From the NCBI GenBank assembly GCA_041655035.1, contig JBAZCN010000051.1:1-20149 (forward strand): DNA of 20,149 nucleotides. The letters are read 5' to 3'. The position numbers and the translations under genes were made by a program. Positions within the stretch are counted from its first letter, which is position 1. Every line of letters begins with the position of its first letter. This document shows, piece after piece, positions 14,307 to 20,149 of this stretch. The notes under the pieces were generated by a model. That model was given only the letters and a program-made list of their open reading frames with translations. It made no database searches and was not told the DNA's origin. This DNA comes from NAT127 sp041655035. GTDB lineage: Bacteria > Pseudomonadota > Gammaproteobacteria > Pseudomonadales > Porticoccaceae.

Positions 14307-15412
14307 CGCGCCGCCACCGCAAGCCCGCCCAGGGCCTGGGTGATGACCTGGCGGGCGCGGAACAGCACCGCTTCACGCCATGTGTCATCGTCGGGGTAAA
14401 AGTGGCTGCGCATCAGCGCGGCGAGGCGCAACCGTTCGCTTTCGGCCGGTGGCGCGAGCGGCTGGCGGGCCCAGCCCTGGTTTTCGTCGAGCAGCACCTC
14501 GAACAGCCTGTCGGTGCCCAGGGTGCCGAATTCGAGGGTGATAAAGCAGCTGTCATCCGCCATGATCCGGTGCCAGGCATAGTCGAGCAGGCCGAACTTG
14601 GGCACCGAGCTGGAGGTTCCTTCGGCCGGCAAGGTGCAGGACGGGCCATACCAGGCCCGGGCGGTGCGGGCCCCGCCACTGGCCGGCGGATGGTCGCAGA
14701 TCACCTCTCCGTAGCCGTAGGGTCCGAGCCCGGTATGGATATCGATTACCGCGAGCCGGCGCCGCGCCAACTGGCGGCTGTCAACCAGCATCTCGATCAC
14801 CCGGCGGCTGTGGCTGTCGCCGCGGCCGCCAAAAAAAGGCCCGCGCGGATCACAGTACTGCCCACCGCTGACGGCAATCTCAAAGGCTGTCGGGCCCTGC
14901 TCGCGGCGAAAGGCGGCGAGCCTTTCGGCCCTTTGCCGCGGGTCGGCCCAGGCAAAGACCTCGCGAATGCTGTCGTAACCGGGATTCGCCGGCAGCGGCC
15001 GGCTGAAGTCGACGAAATTGCGGTTGACGTCGATACCCTCGCCGTCACAGCGCCTGTCCCAGGCGTATCCCCAGGGGTTGAGCGCGTGGATGGCCATGAT
15101 TGCGACATCATCGGGCAACGCCAGCCGGCCCGCGCGGTACAGCCGCCACAGATCGTTCTGCACCGCGCTGCCGGCATAGCCTTCGACCCCGTGGGTGCCG
15201 GCGATCAGCACCAGCACGCCCGCGGCGTCGGCCGGCCCGAGCCAGGCGACATCGGTGGCCAGTGCGCCGCCGCCCGGGGCTTCGCCGGCGACGCCGTGGC
15301 TGTCGCTGGCGGCCCCGTCAGGCAGGCTCTCGAGCCAACGCTCGCGGGCCTCCCGATAACTGCCCGGGAAGGTCTCGGTATCAAACGGCTGGGCACGGCT
15401 CAACGACAGCAT
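14303..15412 (-). CDS. DUF2817 / M14-like zinc carboxypeptidase-family protein
   Basis: Start chosen at the ATG at 15412 (AAGCGAG, spacing 6) rather than the TTG two codons upstream. The 369-residue product has the M14-type zinc site: HxxE in GTHGVEG (His74, Glu77) and His226 in DIHTGLG. A candidate catalytic Glu294 lies in TLEFGT, and ALNPWGYAWDRR and DVNRNF are typical of DUF2817. There is no signal peptide, so it is cytoplasmic. M14 relatives remove C-terminal amino acids or deacylate amino-acid conjugates. Coupled to the GNAT/C39 gene and divergent from the ATP-grasp ligase, it may reverse or trim the ligase product. Confidence 0.9.
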   Translation of the reverse strand: MLSLSRAQPFDTETFPGSYREARERWLESLPDGAASDSHGVAGEAPGGGALATDVAWLGPADAAGVLVLIAGTHGVEGYAGSAVQNDLWRLYRAGRLALPDDVAIMAIHALNPWGYAWDRRCDGEGIDVNRNFVDFSRPLPANPGYDSIREVFAWADPRQRAERLAAFRREQGPTAFEIAVSGGQYCDPRGPFFGGRGDSHSRRVIEMLVDSRQLARRRLAVIDIHTGLGPYGYGEVICDHPPASGGARTARAWYGPSCTLPAEGTSSSVPKFGLLDYAWHRIMADDSCFITLEFGTLGTDRLFEVLLDENQGWARQPLAPPAESERLRLAALMRSHFYPDDDTWREAVLFRARQVITQALGGLAVAAR

Positions 15413-15508
15413 TCGCAACTCGCTTGCGGTTTGGCGGTCTGTCGAATCATAGCGATCTTTAACCCCCCGCGGTACGGAATTTTATGGCCCCCGGGCGCCG
15501 GATTACAG

Positions 15509-15537
15509 TTGCCGAACCTGTCAAAGAGGCGCACAAT
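15509..15537 (+). promoter_or_regulatory. Possible promoter of the RimK-like gene
   Basis: TTGCCG (15509-15514), a 17-nt spacer and CACAAT (15532-15537), each matching 4/6 of the sigma70 consensus, lie in the 166-nt divergent gap (15413-15578). No comparable - strand promoter for the DUF2817 operon could be picked out. Confidence 0.35.
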
Positions 15538-15578
15538 CTGCCGCCTTCTCTCCACCCTCCTTTCCTGCCCTTGTAGCT

Positions 15579-17078
15579 ATGACCCAAACCCTGCTGATCG
15601 TGGACGATATGGCCGACTGGGAGTCCTATTATCCCAGTGAGCACGTCATGCTTTTCGCCGATTATCTCGAGGGCACCCAACCCGGCAGCCACGAACGCAC
15701 CAGGGTGATCAACCTCTGCCGCAGCTTCAAGTACCTGTCGGACGGTTACTACTGTTCGCTGCTGGCGGAAGCCCGCGGTCACCACGTGATCCCGTCGGTG
15801 AAAGTGCTCAACGACCTGGGCAGGCGCTCGCTGTACCAGATCCAGCTGGAGGATATCTCCACCGCGCTCAGCAATACCCTGAAGTCGCAGCCGCCGTCGG
15901 GGGAAATCGAGATCCTCACCTACTTCGGCACCTCCGCTCAGCCGGAGTACCGGGAGCTGGCGCGGCGGCTGTTCGACCTGTTTCCCTGCCCGATCCTGGC
16001 GGTCACCTTGCGCTTTCGCAAGCAGTGGCAGATCGTGTCGCTGCGGCCGCGCTCCCACGCCCGCCTCGGCGACAGCGAGGAGACCGAATTCGCCAACGCC
16101 CTGAACGACTACAGCCACAAGATCTGGCGCAAATCGAAGGCGCGGAAGGTCTACCAGTACGATATGGCGATGCTGGTCAACGCCGAGGAGGCGATGCCGC
16201 CGAGCGACGCCAAGGCGCTGAAGAAGTTCATCAAGGCCGGCGCCGAGCTGGGTATCGATGTCGAGATCATCGGGCCCCGTGATTATCCGCGGATCTCTGA
16301 ATACGACAGCCTGTTCATCCGCGAGACCACCGCCATCGACCACCACACCTACCGCTTCGCCAAAAAGGCCGAAGCCGAGGGCCTGGTGGTGATCGACGAC
16401 TCCAATTCGATCCTCCGCTGCACCAACAAGATTTATCTCGCCGACCTGTTTCGCAAGGCCCGGGTGCCGGCGCCGCGCACCCGCATCCTGCGCCGCGGCA
16501 ATCTCGCCAACCCGAAGGGCCAGCAGGCCCATACCCAGCAGCTCGATGAAGTGGAGGCGGAATTCGGCTATCCGATCGTCATCAAGATCCCCGATGGCGC
16601 CTTCTCCCGCGGGGTGGTCAAAGTGGCCAACCGTCAGGAACTTGAAGAAAAAACCCGGGAGCTGTTCCACAAGACGGCCCTGCTGCTCGCCCAGGAGTTC
16701 CTCTATACGGACTTCGACTGGCGCATCGGGGTATTCAACAACAAGGCGATCTACGCCTGCCGTTACTACATGGTGAAAAACCACTGGCAAATCTACCGCC
16801 ACGGCGGGAGCAAGGTGGACAGCGGCGGTTTCGATACCCTGCCCACCTTCGAGGTGCCGAAAGGCGTTCTCGACGCCGCCCTCGCCGCCACCCGGCCCGT
16901 CGGCAACGGTCTCTACGGGGTCGATGTCAAGGAGCGCAATGGCAAGGGTTTTGTCATCGAGGTCAACGACAACCCCAATATCGACCGCGGCGTCGAGGAT
17001 CGCTACCTGGGGGACGAACTCTACCACCTGATCATGGCCGAGTTTCTGCGCCGCATGCGGGCGCGGCGGGATTCATGA
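15579..17078 (+). CDS. RimK-like ATP-grasp ligase with N-terminal RLAN domain
   Basis: A 499-residue cytoplasmic protein. The N-terminal half (about 1-230) is the RimK-like ATP-grasp N-terminal domain, beginning LLIVDDMADWESYYPSEHVM. The C-terminal ATP-grasp module (about 275-495) shows FIRETTAIDHHTYRFA, YPIVIKIPDGAFSRGVVKV (the ATP-binding lysine and glycine-rich loop) and the metal-binding FVIEVNDNPNID (Glu461, Asn463, Asn465). ATP-grasp amidoligases join a carboxylate to an amine through an acyl phosphate. This subfamily is predicted to act on peptides or small amino-acid conjugates, not on ribosomal S6. No clear SD precedes the ATG. It diverges from the DUF2817-GNAT/C39 operon. Confidence 0.92.
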   Translation: MTQTLLIVDDMADWESYYPSEHVMLFADYLEGTQPGSHERTRVINLCRSFKYLSDGYYCSLLAEARGHHVIPSVKVLNDLGRRSLYQIQLEDISTALSNTLKSQPPSGEIEILTYFGTSAQPEYRELARRLFDLFPCPILAVTLRFRKQWQIVSLRPRSHARLGDSEETEFANALNDYSHKIWRKSKARKVYQYDMAMLVNAEEAMPPSDAKALKKFIKAGAELGIDVEIIGPRDYPRISEYDSLFIRETTAIDHHTYRFAKKAEAEGLVVIDDSNSILRCTNKIYLADLFRKARVPAPRTRILRRGNLANPKGQQAHTQQLDEVEAEFGYPIVIKIPDGAFSRGVVKVANRQELEEKTRELFHKTALLLAQEFLYTDFDWRIGVFNNKAIYACRYYMVKNHWQIYRHGGSKVDSGGFDTLPTFEVPKGVLDAALAATRPVGNGLYGVDVKERNGKGFVIEVNDNPNIDRGVEDRYLGDELYHLIMAEFLRRMRARRDS

Positions 17079-17241
17079 TGGCATGCCGGACGGACTTGCC
17101 AACCCGCGGGACAGGCTATAGGGTGAGAACCGGCAGGCGGTGACCCGATGGTCATGCGTCACGATCGGCGGATCGGCGGTCGGCGCACAACGCCTGGCCA
17201 TCGACAATAATTCTTTGCACACTACGACAGGGCCAGTGGAC

Positions 17242-18588
17242 ATGGACCACCGCTTCATCTTTCTGCTCCGCGCCGCGCTGTTGCCCGCCCTGTTCGCCCT
17301 CAGCGCCGCCACCAGCGGGCAATCGGCCGAGTCCCCCGCTGCGCCGCCAGCGGACAGCCCGTCCACGCTGAGCATAGAGCCGCTCTCCGACACCCGCACC
17401 CTGTCGGTAATGACCATCGCCGACAACGTCCATGTCGCCCTCGGCTACGGCAGCACCACCATGGCCATGATCGAAGGCGAAGACGGTGTGGTGATCATCG
17501 ACAGCCTCGCCAGCGAGACAGTCGCGGCCAAGGCCATGGAAGCATTTCGGGAGATCACCGGCAAACCGGTACAAGCCGTGATTCTCACCCATCGCCACCA
17601 GGATCACAGCGGCGGGCTCGGCGCGGTGCTCGGCGGGGCCGACATCCCGGTGTACAACCGCCCGGCGCCGCGCCAGGAGCGGAACGACACCTTCCCCCAC
17701 GACACCGGCAACGAGCCGCCCGCCGCTGCCGGAGAACACCACCCCGGCGACGCGCTGCCCGCCCACCACCTCCCGGTCAGCAGCCGCCAGGCCATCACCA
17801 TCGCCGGCCTCGACCTGGAGCTGGTGCCGGCCAAGGGCGACGACAACCAGCAGCTGTGGCTGTGGTACCCGGCAAAGGGCGTGCTGTTCAGTGGCGACGG
17901 TTTCTATACCTCCTTCCCGGCCATCCACGCCCTCGGCGATGTCAGCCGCGAAACCCGCGACTGGCTGGCAACCCTGGACGCGATGCTGATGCAATCGCCG
18001 CGCTTTCTCGTTACCGGGCACGGCTACCCCATCATCGGCGCGGAACAGAGCATCGCCGCGCTCAAGGATTACCGCGACGCCATTGCCCTGGTGCTGGAGG
18101 AAACCCTCGCCGGCATCGACAGGGGCCTTGGCCCCGATGCGCTGGTCGCCGCCATCGCCCTGCCCCCGGAACTGGATGGCCTACCCTACCTGGAACAGCG
18201 CTTTTCCCGGTTGTCCTGGGCGGTGAGAGCCATCTACACCGATCGCAAAGGCTGGTTCGACGGCAACCCCACCCACCTGGACGCCATGCCTCCCGCGACC
18301 CTGGCAACCCGCATTGCGGAATTGTCCGGCGGCGCCGAGGTGCTGTTCGAGAACGGCCTGCTGGCGCTCGACAACGGCGACTATCGATGGGCCGCGCAAC
18401 TGGCCGACTACCTGATGGCCCTCGACCCCGACAACCCGGCGGCGCGCCATATGAAAGCCGACGCCCTGGTCGGCCTCGCCAGCGAAACCGCTACCCTCGC
18501 CGCCCGGGATTTCTATCTGCAGGAGGCCAGAGTCCTGCGCCAGAGCGCCATCGGCCAGGAAGCGACAGGCGAGGATGCGGGCGACTGA
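17242..18588 (+). CDS. Secreted MBL-fold hydrolase with alkyl-sulfatase dimerisation domain (short form)
   Basis: Start set at the ATG at 17242, which begins a clean signal peptide (to about residue 28). The longer frame from 17140 adds 34 non-signal residues. The 448-residue product has an MBL fold with THRHQDH (116-122), SGD (Asp219) and GHGYPI (His260). A helical alkyl-sulfatase dimerisation domain follows (about 275-435), with LPYLEQRFSRLSWAVRAIY, GWFDGNPT and YRWAAQLADYLMALDP. SdsA1-type alkyl sulfatases are about 650 residues with a C-terminal SCP2-like domain; that domain is absent here. The acidic TEAP/AEN metal motifs of SdsA1 are replaced by KGDD and SGDG. Sulfate-ester hydrolysis is possible but not certain. 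The 163-nt gap before it (17079-17241) shows no convincing promoter or terminator. Confidence 0.88.
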   Translation: MDHRFIFLLRAALLPALFALSAATSGQSAESPAAPPADSPSTLSIEPLSDTRTLSVMTIADNVHVALGYGSTTMAMIEGEDGVVIIDSLASETVAAKAMEAFREITGKPVQAVILTHRHQDHSGGLGAVLGGADIPVYNRPAPRQERNDTFPHDTGNEPPAAAGEHHPGDALPAHHLPVSSRQAITIAGLDLELVPAKGDDNQQLWLWYPAKGVLFSGDGFYTSFPAIHALGDVSRETRDWLATLDAMLMQSPRFLVTGHGYPIIGAEQSIAALKDYRDAIALVLEETLAGIDRGLGPDALVAAIALPPELDGLPYLEQRFSRLSWAVRAIYTDRKGWFDGNPTHLDAMPPATLATRIAELSGGAEVLFENGLLALDNGDYRWAAQLADYLMALDPDNPAARHMKADALVGLASETATLAARDFYLQEARVLRQSAIGQEATGEDAGD

Positions 18589-18591
18589 GCC

Positions 18592-18640
18592 GGCGCGCCC
18601 TATGCTCTTTCATAGGGTGCGCCGAGGAACGAAGCGCACC
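18592..18640. repeat. Overlapping inverted repeats (REP-like), between convergent genes
   Basis: GGCGCGCCCTATG (18592-18604) pairs with CATAGGGTGCGCC (18611-18623) at 12 of 13 positions across a 6-nt loop. GGTGCGC (18616-18622) can instead pair with GCGCACC (18634-18640). The middle arm is shared, so the hairpins exclude each other. It starts 3 nt after the MBL gene and may help end transcription from both sides, or be a member of a dispersed GGTGCGC-type palindrome family. Confidence 0.6.
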
Positions 18641-18707
18641 GTGGAATCGGCAGTTACGAAAAGGTTCCGTTATTTATCAACAGCCTATATCGAAGCATCG
18701 ACAGCCC

Positions 18708-19328
18708 CTAGCCTTCCGGGCTGATCGCCGGCCAGACCGCATCGAGCAGCAGGGGTTGTGCCTCCGCTGTGGGATGAATACCATCTGCCTGGACCAGGTC
18801 GCGATCACCGAGCAGATTGAAGCCCAGTGAAACCCGAAACAGGTCATTGGTTTTTTCCAGCTCTTCGAATACGGCGCGATAGCGGTCGTTGAACACCGCG
18901 CCGTAGCTCGGCGGCAAATCGATGCTCACCAGCACCACCTCGGCGCCACTGTCCAGGCACAGGTCGATGATGGCCTGGAGGTTGTCCCGCATATTGGTGA
19001 GCGGCAACCCCCGCAAACCATCATTGCCACCCAGCTCGACAATGACCTGGTCGGGCGCATGCTGCGCCAGCAATGGCGGCAGGCGGCGCAGGCCGAGGGC
19101 GGTGGTATCGCCGCTGATGCTGGCATTGACCACGCTGTAGCTGCCGGGGTGGCGTTCATCGAAGCGTTTTTGCAGCAGGCTCACCCAGCCGCGTTCCACC
19201 GCGATCCCGTAAGCGGCGCTGATACTGTCACCCAGCACCAGGATTGTCTTGGCGGAGGACTTGGCGGCAGCGCCGGCGGAACACAGCGACAACAATAGAA
19301 TCAACAACAGTTTTGGCATGGCAGGCAT
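18708..19328 (-). CDS. tesA: TesA, periplasmic SGNH-hydrolase acyl-CoA thioesterase I / arylesterase
   Basis: The 206-residue product has a signal peptide (MPKLLLILLLSLCSAGAAA). It carries the four SGNH blocks: GDSIS (Ser35), SGDT (Gly73), GGND (Asn102) and DGIHP (Asp182, His185). These give the serine-histidine-aspartate esterase of the TesA/lysophospholipase L1 family, which hydrolyses acyl-CoA, aryl esters and lysophospholipids in the periplasm. The first Met (19328) and a second Met three codons on (19319) are both possible starts, and neither has a clear SD. It is divergent from ybbA, the arrangement found in E. coli, with 3 nt or 12 nt between start codons depending on the start used. 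Confidence 0.95.
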   Translation of the reverse strand: MPAMPKLLLILLLSLCSAGAAAKSSAKTILVLGDSISAAYGIAVERGWVSLLQKRFDERHPGSYSVVNASISGDTTALGLRRLPPLLAQHAPDQVIVELGGNDGLRGLPLTNMRDNLQAIIDLCLDSGAEVVLVSIDLPPSYGAVFNDRYRAVFEELEKTNDLFRVSLGFNLLGDRDLVQADGIHPTAEAQPLLLDAVWPAISPEG

Positions 19329-19331
19329 TCA

Positions 19332-20018
19332 ATGGATAGCGGTGACAGGAATATTCTCAACGTCTCGGATCTCGGCAAAACCGTCATGGTCGGCGACGGC
19401 CCCTTGACCATTCTGTCCGGGATCGATTTTGCGATCAAGCGCGGCGAGAGCGTGGCCATCGTCGGGGTTTCCGGCTCGGGCAAATCCACCCTGCTGAGCC
19501 TGCTCGCCGGCCTCGACCTGCCCAGCAGCGGCACCATCAGCCTGTGCCATCATGCGCTGGAACGGCTCGACGAGGATGGTCGCGCCCGGGTTCGCGGTGA
19601 ACATGTCGGTTTTGTCTTCCAGTCGTTCCAGTTGCTGCCCCATCTCACCGCCCTGGAAAACACCCTCCTGCCCCTCGAGGTGCTCGGCCACGACAACGGC
19701 GAGGACAAGGCTCGCCAACTCCTCGCCAGGGTCGGCCTCGAGGGCCGGACCAACCACTATCCGCGCCAGCTCTCCGGTGGCGAGCAACAGCGGGTGGCCA
19801 TTGCCCGGGCCTTTATCGCCGAGCCGGACATCCTGTTCGCCGATGAACCCACCGGCAATCTCGATGCCGCCACCGGGCAGCGGGTCATCGACCTGCTGTT
19901 CGAAATCAACCAGGAGCGCGCCACCACCCTGGTCCTGGTCACCCACGATCCGATGCTCGCCCAACGCTGCCAGCGCCGTCTGGAGCTGCAGGGCGGCACC
20001 CTGGCCGGGCAACACTGA
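19332..20018 (+). CDS. ybbA: YbbA, ABC transporter ATP-binding subunit
   Basis: A 228-residue ATPase of the LolD/MacB-like group. It has Walker A GVSGSGKST (45-53), Q-loop VFQSFQ (Gln97), signature LSGGEQQR (147-154), Walker B ILFADEP (167-173) and H-loop VTHD (His205). Similarity to E. coli YbbA is clear along its length, and the pairing with tesA and a YbbP-like permease supports orthology. The ATG at 19332 has a weak AGG 6 nt upstream, lying within the tesA coding region. Its stop overlaps the next ATG (TGATG). YbbA-YbbP is a lipoprotein/lipid-release-type exporter family of poorly defined substrate. Confidence 0.95.
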   Translation: MDSGDRNILNVSDLGKTVMVGDGPLTILSGIDFAIKRGESVAIVGVSGSGKSTLLSLLAGLDLPSSGTISLCHHALERLDEDGRARVRGEHVGFVFQSFQLLPHLTALENTLLPLEVLGHDNGEDKARQLLARVGLEGRTNHYPRQLSGGEQQRVAIARAFIAEPDILFADEPTGNLDAATGQRVIDLLFEINQERATTLVLVTHDPMLAQRCQRRLELQGGTLAGQH

Positions 20019-20149
20019 TGCACGCCTTCACTCTCGCCCGCCGTTTGCTGCGCCGCGACTGGCGCTCCGGAGAACTCGCCACGCTGCTGTTCGCCCTGGT
20101 GGTCGCCGTCACGTCGGTCTGCGCCATCGCCCTCATCACCGACCGCCTC
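20018..20149 (+). CDS. ybbP: YbbP-like ABC transporter permease (3' end outside window)
   Basis: Only the first 44 codons are present. The product starts MHAFTLARRLLRRDWRSGELATLL and runs into the first membrane helix (FALVVAVTSVCAIALIT). This matches the N-terminus of FtsX-like permeases of the YbbP group, and the gene is coupled to ybbA by TGATG. The name rests on this short N-terminus plus the conserved tesA/ybbA neighbourhood. Confidence 0.85.
   Translation, partial: MHAFTLARRLLRRDWRSGELATLLFALVVAVTSVCAIALITDRL

Noticed and set aside
13143..14399. 418-codon open frame on the + strand opposite the GNAT/C39 gene
   Set aside because: Composition is typical of an antisense frame, and the - strand carries acetyl-CoA-loop and C39 catalytic motifs.
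15459..17027. 522-codon open frame on the - strand opposite the RimK-like gene
   Set aside because: No recognisable domain, and it crosses the divergent promoter region; the + strand encodes a complete RLAN/ATP-grasp protein.

Overview
The window is GC-rich and tightly packed on both strands. It looks like a gammaproteobacterial chromosome. The best evidence is the right edge, where tesA is divergent from ybbA-ybbP as in Escherichia coli and relatives, together with a SlyD-type FKBP and a GNAT/C39 plus RimK-like ATP-grasp neighbourhood. Genus cannot be read from the sequence. No rRNA, tRNA, CRISPR array, transposase or phage gene was seen.

Left part (1-10819, all + strand): ten genes, mostly overlapping or 1-20 nt apart. 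They encode a membrane-anchored TPR protein (cut by the window edge), a membrane-anchored protein with five PEGA repeats and a formylglycine-generating-enzyme-like domain, a 99-residue single-pass protein, a MotA/TolQ/ExbB-family channel subunit, an actin/Hsp70-fold-like protein with an FHA-like tail, two VWA proteins sharing an ExbD/TolR-like anchor, two lipoproteins and an M48 metalloprotease. My reading is a trans-envelope machine. A proton channel would partner two periplasmic VWA proteins, a cytoplasmic nucleotide-binding-fold protein would regulate it, and PEGA/TPR proteins, outer-membrane lipoproteins and a protease would serve as periplasmic parts. The domain calls rest on sequence; the assembled machine is inference, and this is the best candidate here for an undescribed system.

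Middle (10820-11907): two hairpins, a good sigma70-type promoter, slyD, and an EVE-domain protein.

11974-13103 (- strand): a RES-Xre toxin-antitoxin pair. Two similar palindromes overlap or border the likely antitoxin promoter and look like autoregulatory operators.

13155-17078: a GNAT/C39-peptidase fusion and an M14-like DUF2817 peptidase form a translationally coupled pair on the - strand. They are divergent from a RimK-like ATP-grasp ligase. The set suggests formation, trimming and acylation of peptide or amino-acid conjugates.

17242-20149: a secreted short alkyl-sulfatase-like metallo-beta-lactamase protein, a REP-like overlapping hairpin region, tesA on the - strand, and ybbA followed by the start of the ybbP permease, which is cut by the window edge.
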